Source: DASRWI01 sp035654655
GTDB lineage: Bacteria > Bacteroidota > Ignavibacteria > Ignavibacteriales > Ignavibacteriaceae
Assembly: GCA_035654655.1 (NCBI GenBank)
Contig: DASRWI010000010.1
Location: forward strand, 124,001 to 188,000
Length of the DNA: 64,000 bases
Direction: 5' to 3'
Each line of letters opens with the position of its first letter. Position 1 is the stretch's first letter. Below the pieces are notes generated by a model, which saw only the letters and a program-made list of their open reading frames with translations, searched no databases and was not told the origin of the DNA. Below, piece after piece: positions 27,099-34,616 of the stretch. The position numbers were made by a program, and so were the translations under genes.

Positions 27099-27152
27099 CG
27101 TACCGAGGGTTCTGCCAAGGGCATCCCTATGGGAGAATCCCTCTCTTTCCGC
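27099..27152 (+). pseudogene. Broken 3' copy of tRNA-Ser(GGA) carrying a double-hairpin insert
   Basis: Bases 27099-27112 and 27135-27152 match 26754-26767 and 26768-26785 of the intact tRNA-Ser exactly. Between them a 22-bp insert splits the T-loop palindrome TTC|GAA. The copy begins at the 3' strand of the variable-arm stem (CGTACC) and reaches the first base after the discriminator. It has no 5' half, so it cannot make a tRNA. Confidence 0.93.
27113..27134 (+). repeat. Double-hairpin element A (22 bp)
   Basis: Two adjacent perfect hairpins: TGCC-AAG-GGCA then TCCC-TAT-GGGA, each with a 4-bp stem and 3-nt loop. It is inserted exactly at the centre of TTCGAA in the T-loop of a broken tRNA-Ser copy. 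The same structure, with the same stems, occurs in the tRNA-Arg copies at 36.9-37.0 kb. Confidence 0.9.
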
Positions 27153-27222
27153 TGAATAACAACCCCTTTATTTTCAACTTCATTGATTTTTTGATAAATT
27201 ACTTATCTTTATTTGATTAATT

Positions 27223-27972
27223 ATGAATACAGAAATCATTATTCGCTCAGTTCTGACCGTTGCATCAGCATTAATTGGTGCCAGTGTCCTTTTTACTATA
27301 AAATTGGATCATAAAAAGTTATGTGCCCTTATATCTTTTTCTGCAGGAGCATTATTAGGTGCAGCTATTTTTACTTTATTACCTGAATCTTCAGAGGGAA
27401 TAGGTTTATTCGAATTATTGCTTAGTGCTTTATCAGGATATTTATTGTTCTTCTTTATAAGTAAATATTTTTCTCATGTTTGCCCTGCTTGTGCCGCTAG
27501 TCATTTTGATGAAAGAACAACAAAAAAATTTTCTGAAATTGTAATGACTCTTTTTATTGCATTATCGATACATTCTCTTTTAGATGGAGTTGCTGTTTCT
27601 ACAACTGGAAGTACATCCAGTCACCCAAATAATTCAGTATTTGCAGCAATATTAACTCATAAATTTCCTGAAGGATTAGCATTAGCTGCTTTAATGCTAA
27701 GTTCAAATTACAAACCTAGAAAAATATTACTATACGTTGCTTTAGTTGAATCAGTAACAATAATTGGTGCTATTCTGGGATTTTATATTTTTGAATCAAG
27801 CATATCATTCACGATTTTATCTGCTATTACTGCTCATATAGCAGGAGGTTTTATTTATTTAGCACTTCATGCAGTATTTGGTGAAATGTACAGACATCAT
27901 AAAGGGTTAGTGATTGGTTCTTTTTTATTAGGAGCTTTGATCATTTATAGTTTTCATTTTATAATGGGTTAA
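27223..27972 (+). CDS. ZIP-family metal transporter
   Basis: A 249-residue inner-membrane protein with about eight predicted membrane segments. The conserved metal-site motifs of the ZIP family are present: HSLLDGVAVS in the fourth segment and HKFPEGLALA in the fifth, plus HIAGGFIYLALHAVFGE near the C-terminus. ZIP proteins move zinc, iron or related divalent cations into the cytoplasm; the ion here cannot be told from sequence. The cytoplasmic loop holds CPACAASHFDE, a Cys/His cluster that could sense or bind metal. A plausible TATCTTT promoter box lies about 13 bases upstream of the ATG. It ends 2 bases before a broken tRNA-Ser copy. Confidence 0.9.
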   Translation: MNTEIIIRSVLTVASALIGASVLFTIKLDHKKLCALISFSAGALLGAAIFTLLPESSEGIGLFELLLSALSGYLLFFFISKYFSHVCPACAASHFDERTTKKFSEIVMTLFIALSIHSLLDGVAVSTTGSTSSHPNNSVFAAILTHKFPEGLALAALMLSSNYKPRKILLYVALVESVTIIGAILGFYIFESSISFTILSAITAHIAGGFIYLALHAVFGEMYRHHKGLVIGSFLLGALIIYSFHFIMG

Positions 27973-27974
27973 TA

Positions 27975-28044
27975 GGAGAGATGCCAGAGTGGTTGAATGG
28001 GACGGTCTGCCACATGGTGGTCCCTTTGGGAAAAACCGTTGTCC
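27975..28044 (+). pseudogene. Broken 5' copy of tRNA-Ser(CGA) carrying a double-hairpin insert
   Basis: Bases 27975-28007 match the first 33 bases of the intact tRNA-Ser at 28302, and 28032-28044 match its anticodon-stem 3' side and first variable-arm bases. In between, the bases of the anticodon loop are replaced by a 24-bp double hairpin. The copy stops in the 5' strand of the variable arm (GTCC). It lacks the T-arm and acceptor 3' side. Confidence 0.9.
28008..28031 (+). repeat. Double-hairpin element B (24 bp)
   Basis: TG followed by CCAC-ATG-GTGG and TCCC-TTT-GGGA, again two tandem 4-bp stems with 3-nt loops. The second stem is identical to elements A and C; the first is changed on both sides so that pairing is kept. 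It sits in the anticodon loop of a broken tRNA-Ser copy, replacing about three bases around TCGA. Confidence 0.82.
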
Positions 28045-28061
28045 AATTTTAAATTTAAAAA

Positions 28062-28297
28062 ATGTATTACACATATATAATTAAAAGTCTAAAAGATAAT
28101 ACATTTTATTATGGATCTACATCTGATCTAGATAAAGAATTAAAAACCGTACTCTGGGAAATCAAAATATACTAAGAAAAAGATTCCCTGGGTTCTTTAT
28201 TATAAAGAAGAGTTTTCTACAAATAGAGAAGCTATTAAAAGGGTTCTTTAAATCAGTTGATGGTTATATTTGGTTAAAGAAATTGAATATTATTTAA
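28062..28297 (+). pseudogene. Frameshifted GIY-YIG nuclease gene
   Basis: The ATG at 28062 opens a frame reading MYYTYIIKSLKDNTFYYGSTSDL, close to the intact GIY-YIG protein at 26852, but it shifts after about 26 codons and meets a stop at 28173-28175. A second frame then restores GKSKYTKKKIPWVLYYKEEFSTNREAIKR, and a third restores FFKSVDGYIWLK and the final stop. At least two frameshifts and a small deletion around the catalytic Arg-His helix make it non-functional. It lies between the broken and intact tRNA-Ser(CGA) copies. Confidence 0.9.
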
Positions 28298-28301
28298 TTT
28301 A

Positions 28302-28390
28302 GGAGAGATGCCAGAGTGGTTGAATGGGACGGTCTCGAAAACCGTTGTCCCGTTTATTCGGGACCCAGGGTTCGAATCCCTGTCTCTCCG
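28302..28390 (+). tRNA. tRNA-Ser (anticodon CGA)
   Basis: An 89-nt class II tRNA. Acceptor GGAGAGA/TCTCTCC with discriminator G, anticodon stem ACGGT/ACCGT with loop CTCGAAA, long variable arm GTCCCG/CGGGAC with loop TTTATT, and T-arm CAGGG-TTCGAAT-CCCTG. CCA is not encoded. A weak promoter-like pair (TTTG at 28269, TATTTAAT at 28291) lies in the decayed GIY-YIG gene upstream. Confidence 0.96.
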
Positions 28391-28414
28391 CTAATGATAC
28401 AATAAATATTTTGA

Positions 28415-29602
28415 ATGGATAAAAAAGAACGTATAAAAATTATTCTTATCTTAGGTTTTTTAACTGCAATAGGACCATTTTCTATAGATGCATACTTGCC
28501 TGGATTTCCTGCCATTGCCGTTGACTTAAAAACTGACATTGAACATGTTGCTCTTTCTTTAACAAGCTACTTCATTGGGATATCATTAGGACAATTATTC
28601 TATGGTCCTATTCTTGATAAATATGGTAGAAAGAAACCATTAATAATAGGTTTACTTATATATATCATTTCAGCTATAGGATGTGGTTTTTCACCTTCTA
28701 TATATACGCTTATAATTTTCCGTTTCTTACTTGCTATTGGCGGGTGTGTAGGTATGGTAGCTGCACGAGCGATTGTAAGAGATGTTTTTCCGGTATATGA
28801 AATAGCAAAAGTATTTTCATGGATGATGCTGGTAATGGGTGTTGCTCCAATAATTGCTCCTGTATTAGGAAGTATTATTGTTACAACATTCGGTTGGAGA
28901 TATGTATTTGTTTTAATGTTAATAGTTGCCGTTTCAATTACATTTGTAATTATAAAGTTTCTTCCTGAAACCAAGGAACCAGATCAAAGTATTTCATTTC
29001 ATCCTTTAAAACTTGTAGAAAGTTATTTTTCATTGTTTAAGGAGAAGAAGTTTTTTATTTACGCCATAGCAAGTGGAGCAGCCTCAGGTGCTTTATTCAG
29101 CTACATTTCAGATTCTTCATTTGTATTTATTGAATTGTTCGGAATTTCAACAACCATATATGGTTGGATATATGGTTTAAACGCATTTGCATTAATATCC
29201 GCCACTCAGATAAATAGAGCTTGGTTATCAAGAAATAGTAGCAGAGTAATAACTAGAATAACTATATTTATTCAATTTACATTTTCACTTCTTTTAGTTT
29301 TATCAGTTATAGTAAGCATGAATTATTTAATAATTATGGTTTTAATTTTTGTTTACTTATTCTGGTTAGGTTTCTTAAATCCAAATACAACTGCATTAGC
29401 CATTGAACCATTTCAAAGGAATGCTGGCACTGCTTCAGCAATGTTGGGTAGTATACAAATGATTTTTGGAGCGGGAGCGTCAGCATTAGTTAGTGTTTTT
29501 CACAATGGCACAGCTTTCCCAATGTCATTTTTTATGTTGATATTTTCAATAATAGGTTTTTCAGCAATTGCGTACGATAAAAGGTACCTAAAATCCCATT
29601 GA
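28415..29602 (+). CDS. Bcr/CflA-family multidrug efflux MFS transporter
   Basis: A 395-residue inner-membrane transporter with about 12 membrane segments. The N-terminal segment ILGFLTAIGPFSIDAYLPGFPAIA matches the DMYLPAFP-type opening of the Bcr/CflA (DHA1) drug-resistance family. It is followed by the MFS loop GPILDKYGRKKPL and RAIVRDVFP, another family mark. These proteins export drugs such as bicyclomycin or chloramphenicol, or small metabolites, using the proton gradient; the substrate here is unknown. It starts 24 bases after tRNA-Ser(CGA) and has no obvious partner gene. Confidence 0.9.
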   Translation: MDKKERIKIILILGFLTAIGPFSIDAYLPGFPAIAVDLKTDIEHVALSLTSYFIGISLGQLFYGPILDKYGRKKPLIIGLLIYIISAIGCGFSPSIYTLIIFRFLLAIGGCVGMVAARAIVRDVFPVYEIAKVFSWMMLVMGVAPIIAPVLGSIIVTTFGWRYVFVLMLIVAVSITFVIIKFLPETKEPDQSISFHPLKLVESYFSLFKEKKFFIYAIASGAASGALFSYISDSSFVFIELFGISTTIYGWIYGLNAFALISATQINRAWLSRNSSRVITRITIFIQFTFSLLLVLSVIVSMNYLIIMVLIFVYLFWLGFLNPNTTALAIEPFQRNAGTASAMLGSIQMIFGAGASALVSVFHNGTAFPMSFFMLIFSIIGFSAIAYDKRYLKSH

Positions 29603-29778
29603 TAAATGGTATAAAGAAAGGATATGTGGAAAGTTAGTTTTTCTTAAACCATTTAGCCTTATCTATTATATTAACATCATCAAAAAAATATCGCTTATCC
29701 AAATTAACTATACATCACCATTTCCTTTAATTAAGTTTGTGACAATTAAAAAACAACAACTATAATATGGAGAGTGTC

Positions 29779-30198
29779 ATGAAAAAGTATATATTAGTTT
29801 TTTCTTTATTCTCTTTCTTCTTCTTAACGGTTGCCGGATATTCATATTCTACTTCTACACCTAAATCTGACAAAAAAGTTTTATCTTCTATAGCTATTCA
29901 AAATTTAATAAAGGGAGTTAATTCTAACAACTTAGGTTTAAAAGTAAGTGCTGCATATATATTAGGTGAATATGGATGTGATGAAGCTGTCATTCCTTTA
30001 ATGAGAATGTTTAGGAATGATGAAAGTGAAGATGCGAGAATAATGGCTGCAATTTCTCTTTACAAATTAAATGATGGTAGAGGAGTGCAGGCTTTACAAA
30101 AAGCTTATCTATTTGAAACAAGTGCAAGAGTAAAAAAAATATGTAAGAGTTTATGTTTCGCATGTCTAAAAGACACGGAAGTTGCCTCACTTAGGTAA
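29779..30198 (+). CDS. Exported HEAT-repeat protein
   Basis: A 139-residue protein with an N-terminal signal peptide (MKKYILVFSLFSFFFLTVAGYSYS) followed by about 100 residues of alpha-helical HEAT-type repeats: GLKVSAAYILGEYGCDEAVIPLMRMF and DARIMAAISLYKLNDGRGVQALQKAY. Such repeats mediate protein contacts; the partner is unknown. The ATG at 29779 is preferred over the in-frame ATG at 29767 because GGAGAG lies at ideal distance before it and the signal peptide then starts cleanly. Four cysteines are present, two close together near the C-terminus. It has its own terminator. Confidence 0.82.
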   Translation: MKKYILVFSLFSFFFLTVAGYSYSTSTPKSDKKVLSSIAIQNLIKGVNSNNLGLKVSAAYILGEYGCDEAVIPLMRMFRNDESEDARIMAAISLYKLNDGRGVQALQKAYLFETSARVKKICKSLCFACLKDTEVASLR

Positions 30199-30229
30199 TT
30201 GAAATAATACATAATTCTTCTCCATCTTC

Positions 30230-30266
30230 AAAGTAGTCTGAGCTTAGTTCGGACTACTTTGTTTTT
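30230..30266 (+). terminator. Terminator after the HEAT-repeat gene
   Basis: Stem AAAGTAGTC/GACTACTTT (30230-30238 with 30252-30260) followed by GTTTTT. Confidence 0.85.
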
Positions 30267-30322
30267 AAAGCAATTTTACTGAAAATTATTTTGTATATTT
30301 TCTCTCCTTAAAATAAAATTCA

Positions 30323-31657
30323 ATGCAATCTTTTAAATTTCACATTAAAGAGACAATAAATTTAGCTTACCCAGTCATGATAGGGCAATTGGGTATTATT
30401 TTGATGAATGTTATTGATGCTATTATGGTAGGGGAGCTTGGACCTATACCTTTAGCAGCCTCATCAGTAGCTAATAGCTTATTTATTTTAATTTTCATTA
30501 TTGGTGTTGGAGTTGCATTATCAGTTTCACCTCTTGTTGCTATAGCAGTTGGAGAAAATAGGCATTATGAATGTGAATTATTGTTTAAGAATTCTTTATT
30601 CGTAAATGTAGGGCTTAATACAATTTTATTTTTATTAACTTTTGCGCTATCTCCTTTCTTAAGATACCTTAATCAGCCTGATGAAGTTGTTGGTCAAGCT
30701 ATTATTTTTACTAATATTTTAGCCTTCTCTTTGATTCCCACCTCTATTTATCATTCTTACAAACAGTTTATTGAAGGATTGCAGAATACAAAACCTGCGA
30801 TGATAATAACTTTAACTGCTGTGTTAATTAATGTGTTTATTAATTACTTACTGATTTATGGTAATTGGGGATTACCCAGACTGGGATTATTTGGTGCCGG
30901 TATTGGTACATTCACTGCAAGAACATTTATGGCTTTTATAATATTTCTATATGTAACAAAGTCAACAAAGTATAAAAATTTTGATTTAAAATTTAGATTT
31001 AAAGATTATAACTATAAAATTGTAAGAAAAATTTTAGCAATAGGATTGCCAAGCGGAATGCAATACTTTTTTGAAGTTGGAGCATTCTCATTTGCAGTAA
31101 TTATGGTTGGATGGTTAGGAACTGTTCAGTTAGCTGCTCATCAAATTGCTATCAATTTAGCATCAGTCCCATTTATGGCAGCAACTGGGATATCTGTGGC
31201 AGGAAGTATTAGAGTAGGTAATGCATTAGGAAGAAGAGATGTAAAAGAAATTAGGCAAGCAGGCTTCACTGCTATAAGCCTTGGGGCTTCAATAATGATA
31301 TTTTCAGGAATTATCTTTGTAGTATTTAATAATTATCTGCCAGCATTATATGTTAATGATCAGGCAGTAATAAGATACGCATCAACTATATTAATAATAG
31401 CTGCAATGTTTCAAATCTTTGATGGAACTCAGGCAGTAGGTATTGGAGTCTTACGTGGGTTAACTGATGTAAAAGGACCAACTGCAATTACATTTATTTC
31501 ATATTGGCTGCTTGCATTACCTATCGGGTACTATTTAGGATTTAAATTGCATTTAGATATTTCAGGAGTTTGGTATGGATTGTTAATTGGACTTATAGCT
31601 TCAGCAACTTTGTTGACTTTAAGGTTCAATTATAAAAGCAGGAGAGTGGTACATTAA
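30323..31657 (+). CDS. MATE-family multidrug/sodium antiporter
   Basis: A 444-residue inner-membrane protein with about 12 membrane segments and two MATE halves. The first begins ETINLAYPVMIGQLGIILMNVIDAIMVGELGPIPLAASSVANS, the second IVRKILAIGLPSGMQYFFEVGAFSFAVIMVGWLGTVQLAAHQIAINLAS. Both carry the family's P-x-x-x-x-Q and A-A-H/S patterns of the NorM group. It exports cationic compounds in exchange for Na+ or H+. It stands alone between a terminator and a convergent gene. A TATATTTT box about 26 bases before the ATG may be its promoter. Confidence 0.93.
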   Translation: MQSFKFHIKETINLAYPVMIGQLGIILMNVIDAIMVGELGPIPLAASSVANSLFILIFIIGVGVALSVSPLVAIAVGENRHYECELLFKNSLFVNVGLNTILFLLTFALSPFLRYLNQPDEVVGQAIIFTNILAFSLIPTSIYHSYKQFIEGLQNTKPAMIITLTAVLINVFINYLLIYGNWGLPRLGLFGAGIGTFTARTFMAFIIFLYVTKSTKYKNFDLKFRFKDYNYKIVRKILAIGLPSGMQYFFEVGAFSFAVIMVGWLGTVQLAAHQIAINLASVPFMAATGISVAGSIRVGNALGRRDVKEIRQAGFTAISLGASIMIFSGIIFVVFNNYLPALYVNDQAVIRYASTILIIAAMFQIFDGTQAVGIGVLRGLTDVKGPTAITFISYWLLALPIGYYLGFKLHLDISGVWYGLLIGLIASATLLTLRFNYKSRRVVH

Positions 31658-31662
31658 ATAAA

Positions 31663-31686
31663 AGAGGCTGAATAAATTCAGCCTCT
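31663..31686. terminator. Terminator between convergent MATE and lipoprotein genes
   Basis: A 10-bp perfect stem AGAGGCTGAA/TTCAGCCTCT with loop TAAA. The minus side is followed by a T-rich stretch, so it serves the minus-strand lipoprotein gene best; the plus side is followed by A residues. Confidence 0.65.
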
Positions 31687-31715
31687 AAAAAAAATTTATA
31701 ATTAGATGTAATTAA

Positions 31716-32993
31716 TTATTGCTTTGTAAGCAATCCTATTCGGTAAGACTCACTACCATACCAAATTTTATATTCATTATTAATTTTTCTAAAATTAATA
31801 TCAAATACATCAGAAGCCCAATGGTTTTTAAAATCATAAGTGTTAAAAATAGGATTCTCTTGCTTTTCCCAATTAATTCCATCTATTGATTCCGCATAAC
31901 CAAGGTTTTCGGTATTATCATAGTCTATATAAACCATTTTAAATTTGCATTCATCATAAATAAGAGTAGGTTGATAGATTGAATTTCCCTCCCATGAATA
32001 TGTTGGAGTAATAACCGGAGTATTATTAGTAGTAAAATTAATGCCATCTGTGGATGTGGCCAAATATATCTTCATACTAGGAAAATTTCTCCCCATATAA
32101 TATAAATAGTATTTACCATTGTACATTACAATATCACCAGGAACAAGCTGATATTTATCTCCTGATGTTCCTTGCAAAACAGGTGTGGTGTTCATAGTCC
32201 AGTTTATTCCATCAGATGAAGTAGCAAGTCCTATGTTCCAATGTCCAGATGGATCTGCCCAACCTGTAAAATACATCTTATAAGTACCATTAACTTTAAT
32301 AACTTTAGGAGTGTTAACAGAATATGATGCCCAATTTATATTAATATTAGGGGTTAATATTGGTTCATATTTTTTCTCCCAATTTATCCCGTCAGTTGAT
32401 GTTGCATAAAAGATAAAACATTTAGCACTATTATTAATGCCAGCATACCACATTTTATAAATGCCATCCTCATAAATAATGTTTGGATCAAAAACACCGT
32501 TAGCTTGTCCAGGAAGACCACCTCCCATTATAGGACCACAATCAATCCAATGGCAAGTAGGAATAGGGAATGTTCCCCAAGTAACGAAAATTTTAATGTT
32601 ACCATACTTACCATGGTCAACAGGATTCAATCTTAAATTTACAATTGTAGTATTACTTTCAGTAATATTAACCTGAGTTTCACCATAATATAAGGTATCA
32701 TTTTGTTCTCCGAATGCAGCTACTTTTAGAAACCAAGTCCCAACTTCAATTTTATTTATATTTAATTCAGCTGTCGTATCTGATGTTAAATCCATAATTC
32801 TTTGGATAGTATTATACCCTTCTCTTACTAAATTTAGTTTAACATGAGTAACATCGGAAGGAATGGTTGTCTTATCAAAAATTAATGAAATGCTTCCTGT
32901 AGAGTTTTCAGTTGGAGAAACAACGTTATCATTAGAGCAGGAGACAACAATTAATGATAGTAAGAAACCAAGTATGAACACAAATTTATTCAT
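31716..32993 (-). CDS. Lipoprotein with five-bladed beta-propeller (GH43/GH32-like fold), copy 1
   Basis: A 425-residue predicted lipoprotein. The signal peptide ends in LIVVSC, a lipobox with the lipidated Cys at about 19. Residues about 30-125 form a beta-sandwich-like domain (GSISLIFDKTTIPSDVTHVKLNLV). The rest has repeated blocks of the type Y-K-M-W-Y-A-G ... ATSTDGINW ... P-I, as in five-bladed propellers of the GH43/GH32/GH130 group. No convincing catalytic triad can be assigned, so it may bind rather than cleave glycans. A close paralogue lies just upstream at 33190-34485. It is likely surface or periplasm anchored. Confidence 0.8.
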   Translation of the reverse strand: MNKFVFILGFLLSLIVVSCSNDNVVSPTENSTGSISLIFDKTTIPSDVTHVKLNLVREGYNTIQRIMDLTSDTTAELNINKIEVGTWFLKVAAFGEQNDTLYYGETQVNITESNTTIVNLRLNPVDHGKYGNIKIFVTWGTFPIPTCHWIDCGPIMGGGLPGQANGVFDPNIIYEDGIYKMWYAGINNSAKCFIFYATSTDGINWEKKYEPILTPNININWASYSVNTPKVIKVNGTYKMYFTGWADPSGHWNIGLATSSDGINWTMNTTPVLQGTSGDKYQLVPGDIVMYNGKYYLYYMGRNFPSMKIYLATSTDGINFTTNNTPVITPTYSWEGNSIYQPTLIYDECKFKMVYIDYDNTENLGYAESIDGINWEKQENPIFNTYDFKNHWASDVFDINFRKINNEYKIWYGSESYRIGLLTKQ

Positions 32994-33141
32994 TTTTCCC
33001 TCTAAATTTTTGTGAACGTTATGGTAATGAACAGATTATTTAAAATTGTTTGACATTAATCTAAATCGAAGTGAATGTATTATAATGATTTAAAGTACAT
33101 AGATGATTTAAAATATATTAAAGACATGCTAAGAGGAATTG

Positions 33142-33170
33142 AAAAAAAAAGGCTGATTAAATCAGCCTTT
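33142..33170 (-). terminator. Terminator of propeller lipoprotein copy 2
   Basis: On the minus strand stem AAAGGCTGAT/ATCAGCCTTT with a 3-nt loop is followed by a run of nine T. It ends the 33190-34485 transcript, so the two paralogues are separately transcribed. Confidence 0.88.
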
Positions 33171-33189
33171 AAAAAATATTTTAACTTAC

Positions 33190-34485
33190 TTAAAGTTGTT
33201 TATTTAGTAAACCCATTTTATATAAATTATTGGCATAAAATATCTTATATTGCCCTTCTATATTTCTGAAATTTACTGTAAATATATTAGTTGCCCAATG
33301 ATTCTTTAAATGATAGGCATTAAAAATTGGTTCAGGACTTTTTTCCCAAGTTATTCCGTCAATTGATTCTGCATAACCTAAACATTTTGTATTTTCATAA
33401 TCAACATAAACCATCTTAAATTTATCAACATCATATATTACTGTTGGTTGGAAAATGTAATTACTTTCCCAACCATATGTCGCAGAAATAATAGGCGTAT
33501 TATTTATAGAGAAATTAAAACCATCAGTTGAAGTTGCCAAATATATCTTTTGCTTCCAACCCATTCCTTCAGGACTTCGACCAAGATAGTATAAATAATA
33601 TTTATTGTTTTGATAAACTACATCACCAGGAATTAATTGAAATTTATCACCATATGTACCGTACATTATTGGTGTGCTTGTAACTTCCCAGTTAATTCCA
33701 TCCATTGAGCTTGCAATACCTATATTCCAGGTACTATTTTGATTCTCAAAGCCAGCAAAATACATGCGATATACATTATCAACTTTTATAACTTTTGGAG
33801 TACTGATAGCATGAGAAAACCATGTATTAAAAGTAGGAGATAAAATAGGTTCGGTACGTTTTACCCAATTTATTCCATCTATTGAAGTAGCATAAAAAAT
33901 ATGGCCAACTGCACTGTTATTTATGCCGCTATACCACATCTTATATACTCCATTTTCATAACGAACGCAGGCATCATGAACTCCATTAGTTTGTCCATAA
34001 AGTCCACCAGACATTATGAGTCCATAATCCTGCCAATCAGTAATGGGAGGAATTTGCTGACCAGCCCATCTGACATAAATCTTAACATGACCATAACCAG
34101 AACCTGCAGGAACAGGATTTAATGTTAGATTTACAACTGATGTATAGTTTTCTATAATATTAACATTTGTTTCACCAATGTAAAGAGTATCATTTGCTGA
34201 ACCAAATGCTGCTACTTTTAATAACCATTCTCCTACAATAAGATTACTCAAAGTAAGTTCAGCAGTGGAGTCAGAAGTGAGGTCCATAGTTCCTGTTACT
34301 GGTGTATGACCTGCTTTTGTTAAAAGTACTTTTATATAAGCAACATTTGGTGGAATAGTTGTTTTATCAAATGCTAAAGTTATATTACCTGAAGAATTAT
34401 CTGAAGGAGTTATTGTATTATCATTGGAGCAAGAAACAATTAATAATGATAAAAACAAACTAAATAGAACAAGTATTATTTTCAT
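33190..34485 (-). CDS. Lipoprotein with five-bladed beta-propeller (GH43/GH32-like fold), copy 2
   Basis: A 431-residue predicted lipoprotein, paralogous to the product at 31716. The signal peptide ends in LLIVSC with lipobox Cys at about 19. The same beta-sandwich region follows (NITLAFDKTTIPPNVAYIKVLL), then propeller blades with YKMWYSGINNSAVGHIFYATSIDGINW, YRMYFAGFENQNSTWNIGIASS and YYLYYLGRSPEGMGWKQKIYLATSTDGFNF. The two copies share gene order, length and blade motifs, which indicates tandem duplication followed by divergence. Function is probably binding or hydrolysis of a surface glycan, not provable here. Confidence 0.8.
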   Translation of the reverse strand: MKIILVLFSLFLSLLIVSCSNDNTITPSDNSSGNITLAFDKTTIPPNVAYIKVLLTKAGHTPVTGTMDLTSDSTAELTLSNLIVGEWLLKVAAFGSANDTLYIGETNVNIIENYTSVVNLTLNPVPAGSGYGHVKIYVRWAGQQIPPITDWQDYGLIMSGGLYGQTNGVHDACVRYENGVYKMWYSGINNSAVGHIFYATSIDGINWVKRTEPILSPTFNTWFSHAISTPKVIKVDNVYRMYFAGFENQNSTWNIGIASSMDGINWEVTSTPIMYGTYGDKFQLIPGDVVYQNNKYYLYYLGRSPEGMGWKQKIYLATSTDGFNFSINNTPIISATYGWESNYIFQPTVIYDVDKFKMVYVDYENTKCLGYAESIDGITWEKSPEPIFNAYHLKNHWATNIFTVNFRNIEGQYKIFYANNLYKMGLLNKQL

Positions 34486-34616
34486 TTTTCCCTCTAATGA
34501 AAGTTTTAGAATGCTACCCGAATTATGCCCTAAACTTAAATTATATTTTGGTAATATGCAAATGTTTTAGAAATTAAATGAGTTTATAAATACAAAAAAA
34601 ATTTATCAGAAAAAGT

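Noticed and set aside
28354..28539. Minus-strand open frame across tRNA-Ser(CGA) and the MFS start
   Set aside because: It is antisense to a clear tRNA and to a transporter gene; its tail GETGIRTLGPE is a known mistranslation of tRNA-Ser DNA.
33075..33269. A 64-codon open frame on the plus strand
   Set aside because: It overlaps the 3' end and terminator of a minus-strand lipoprotein gene and encodes nothing recognisable.
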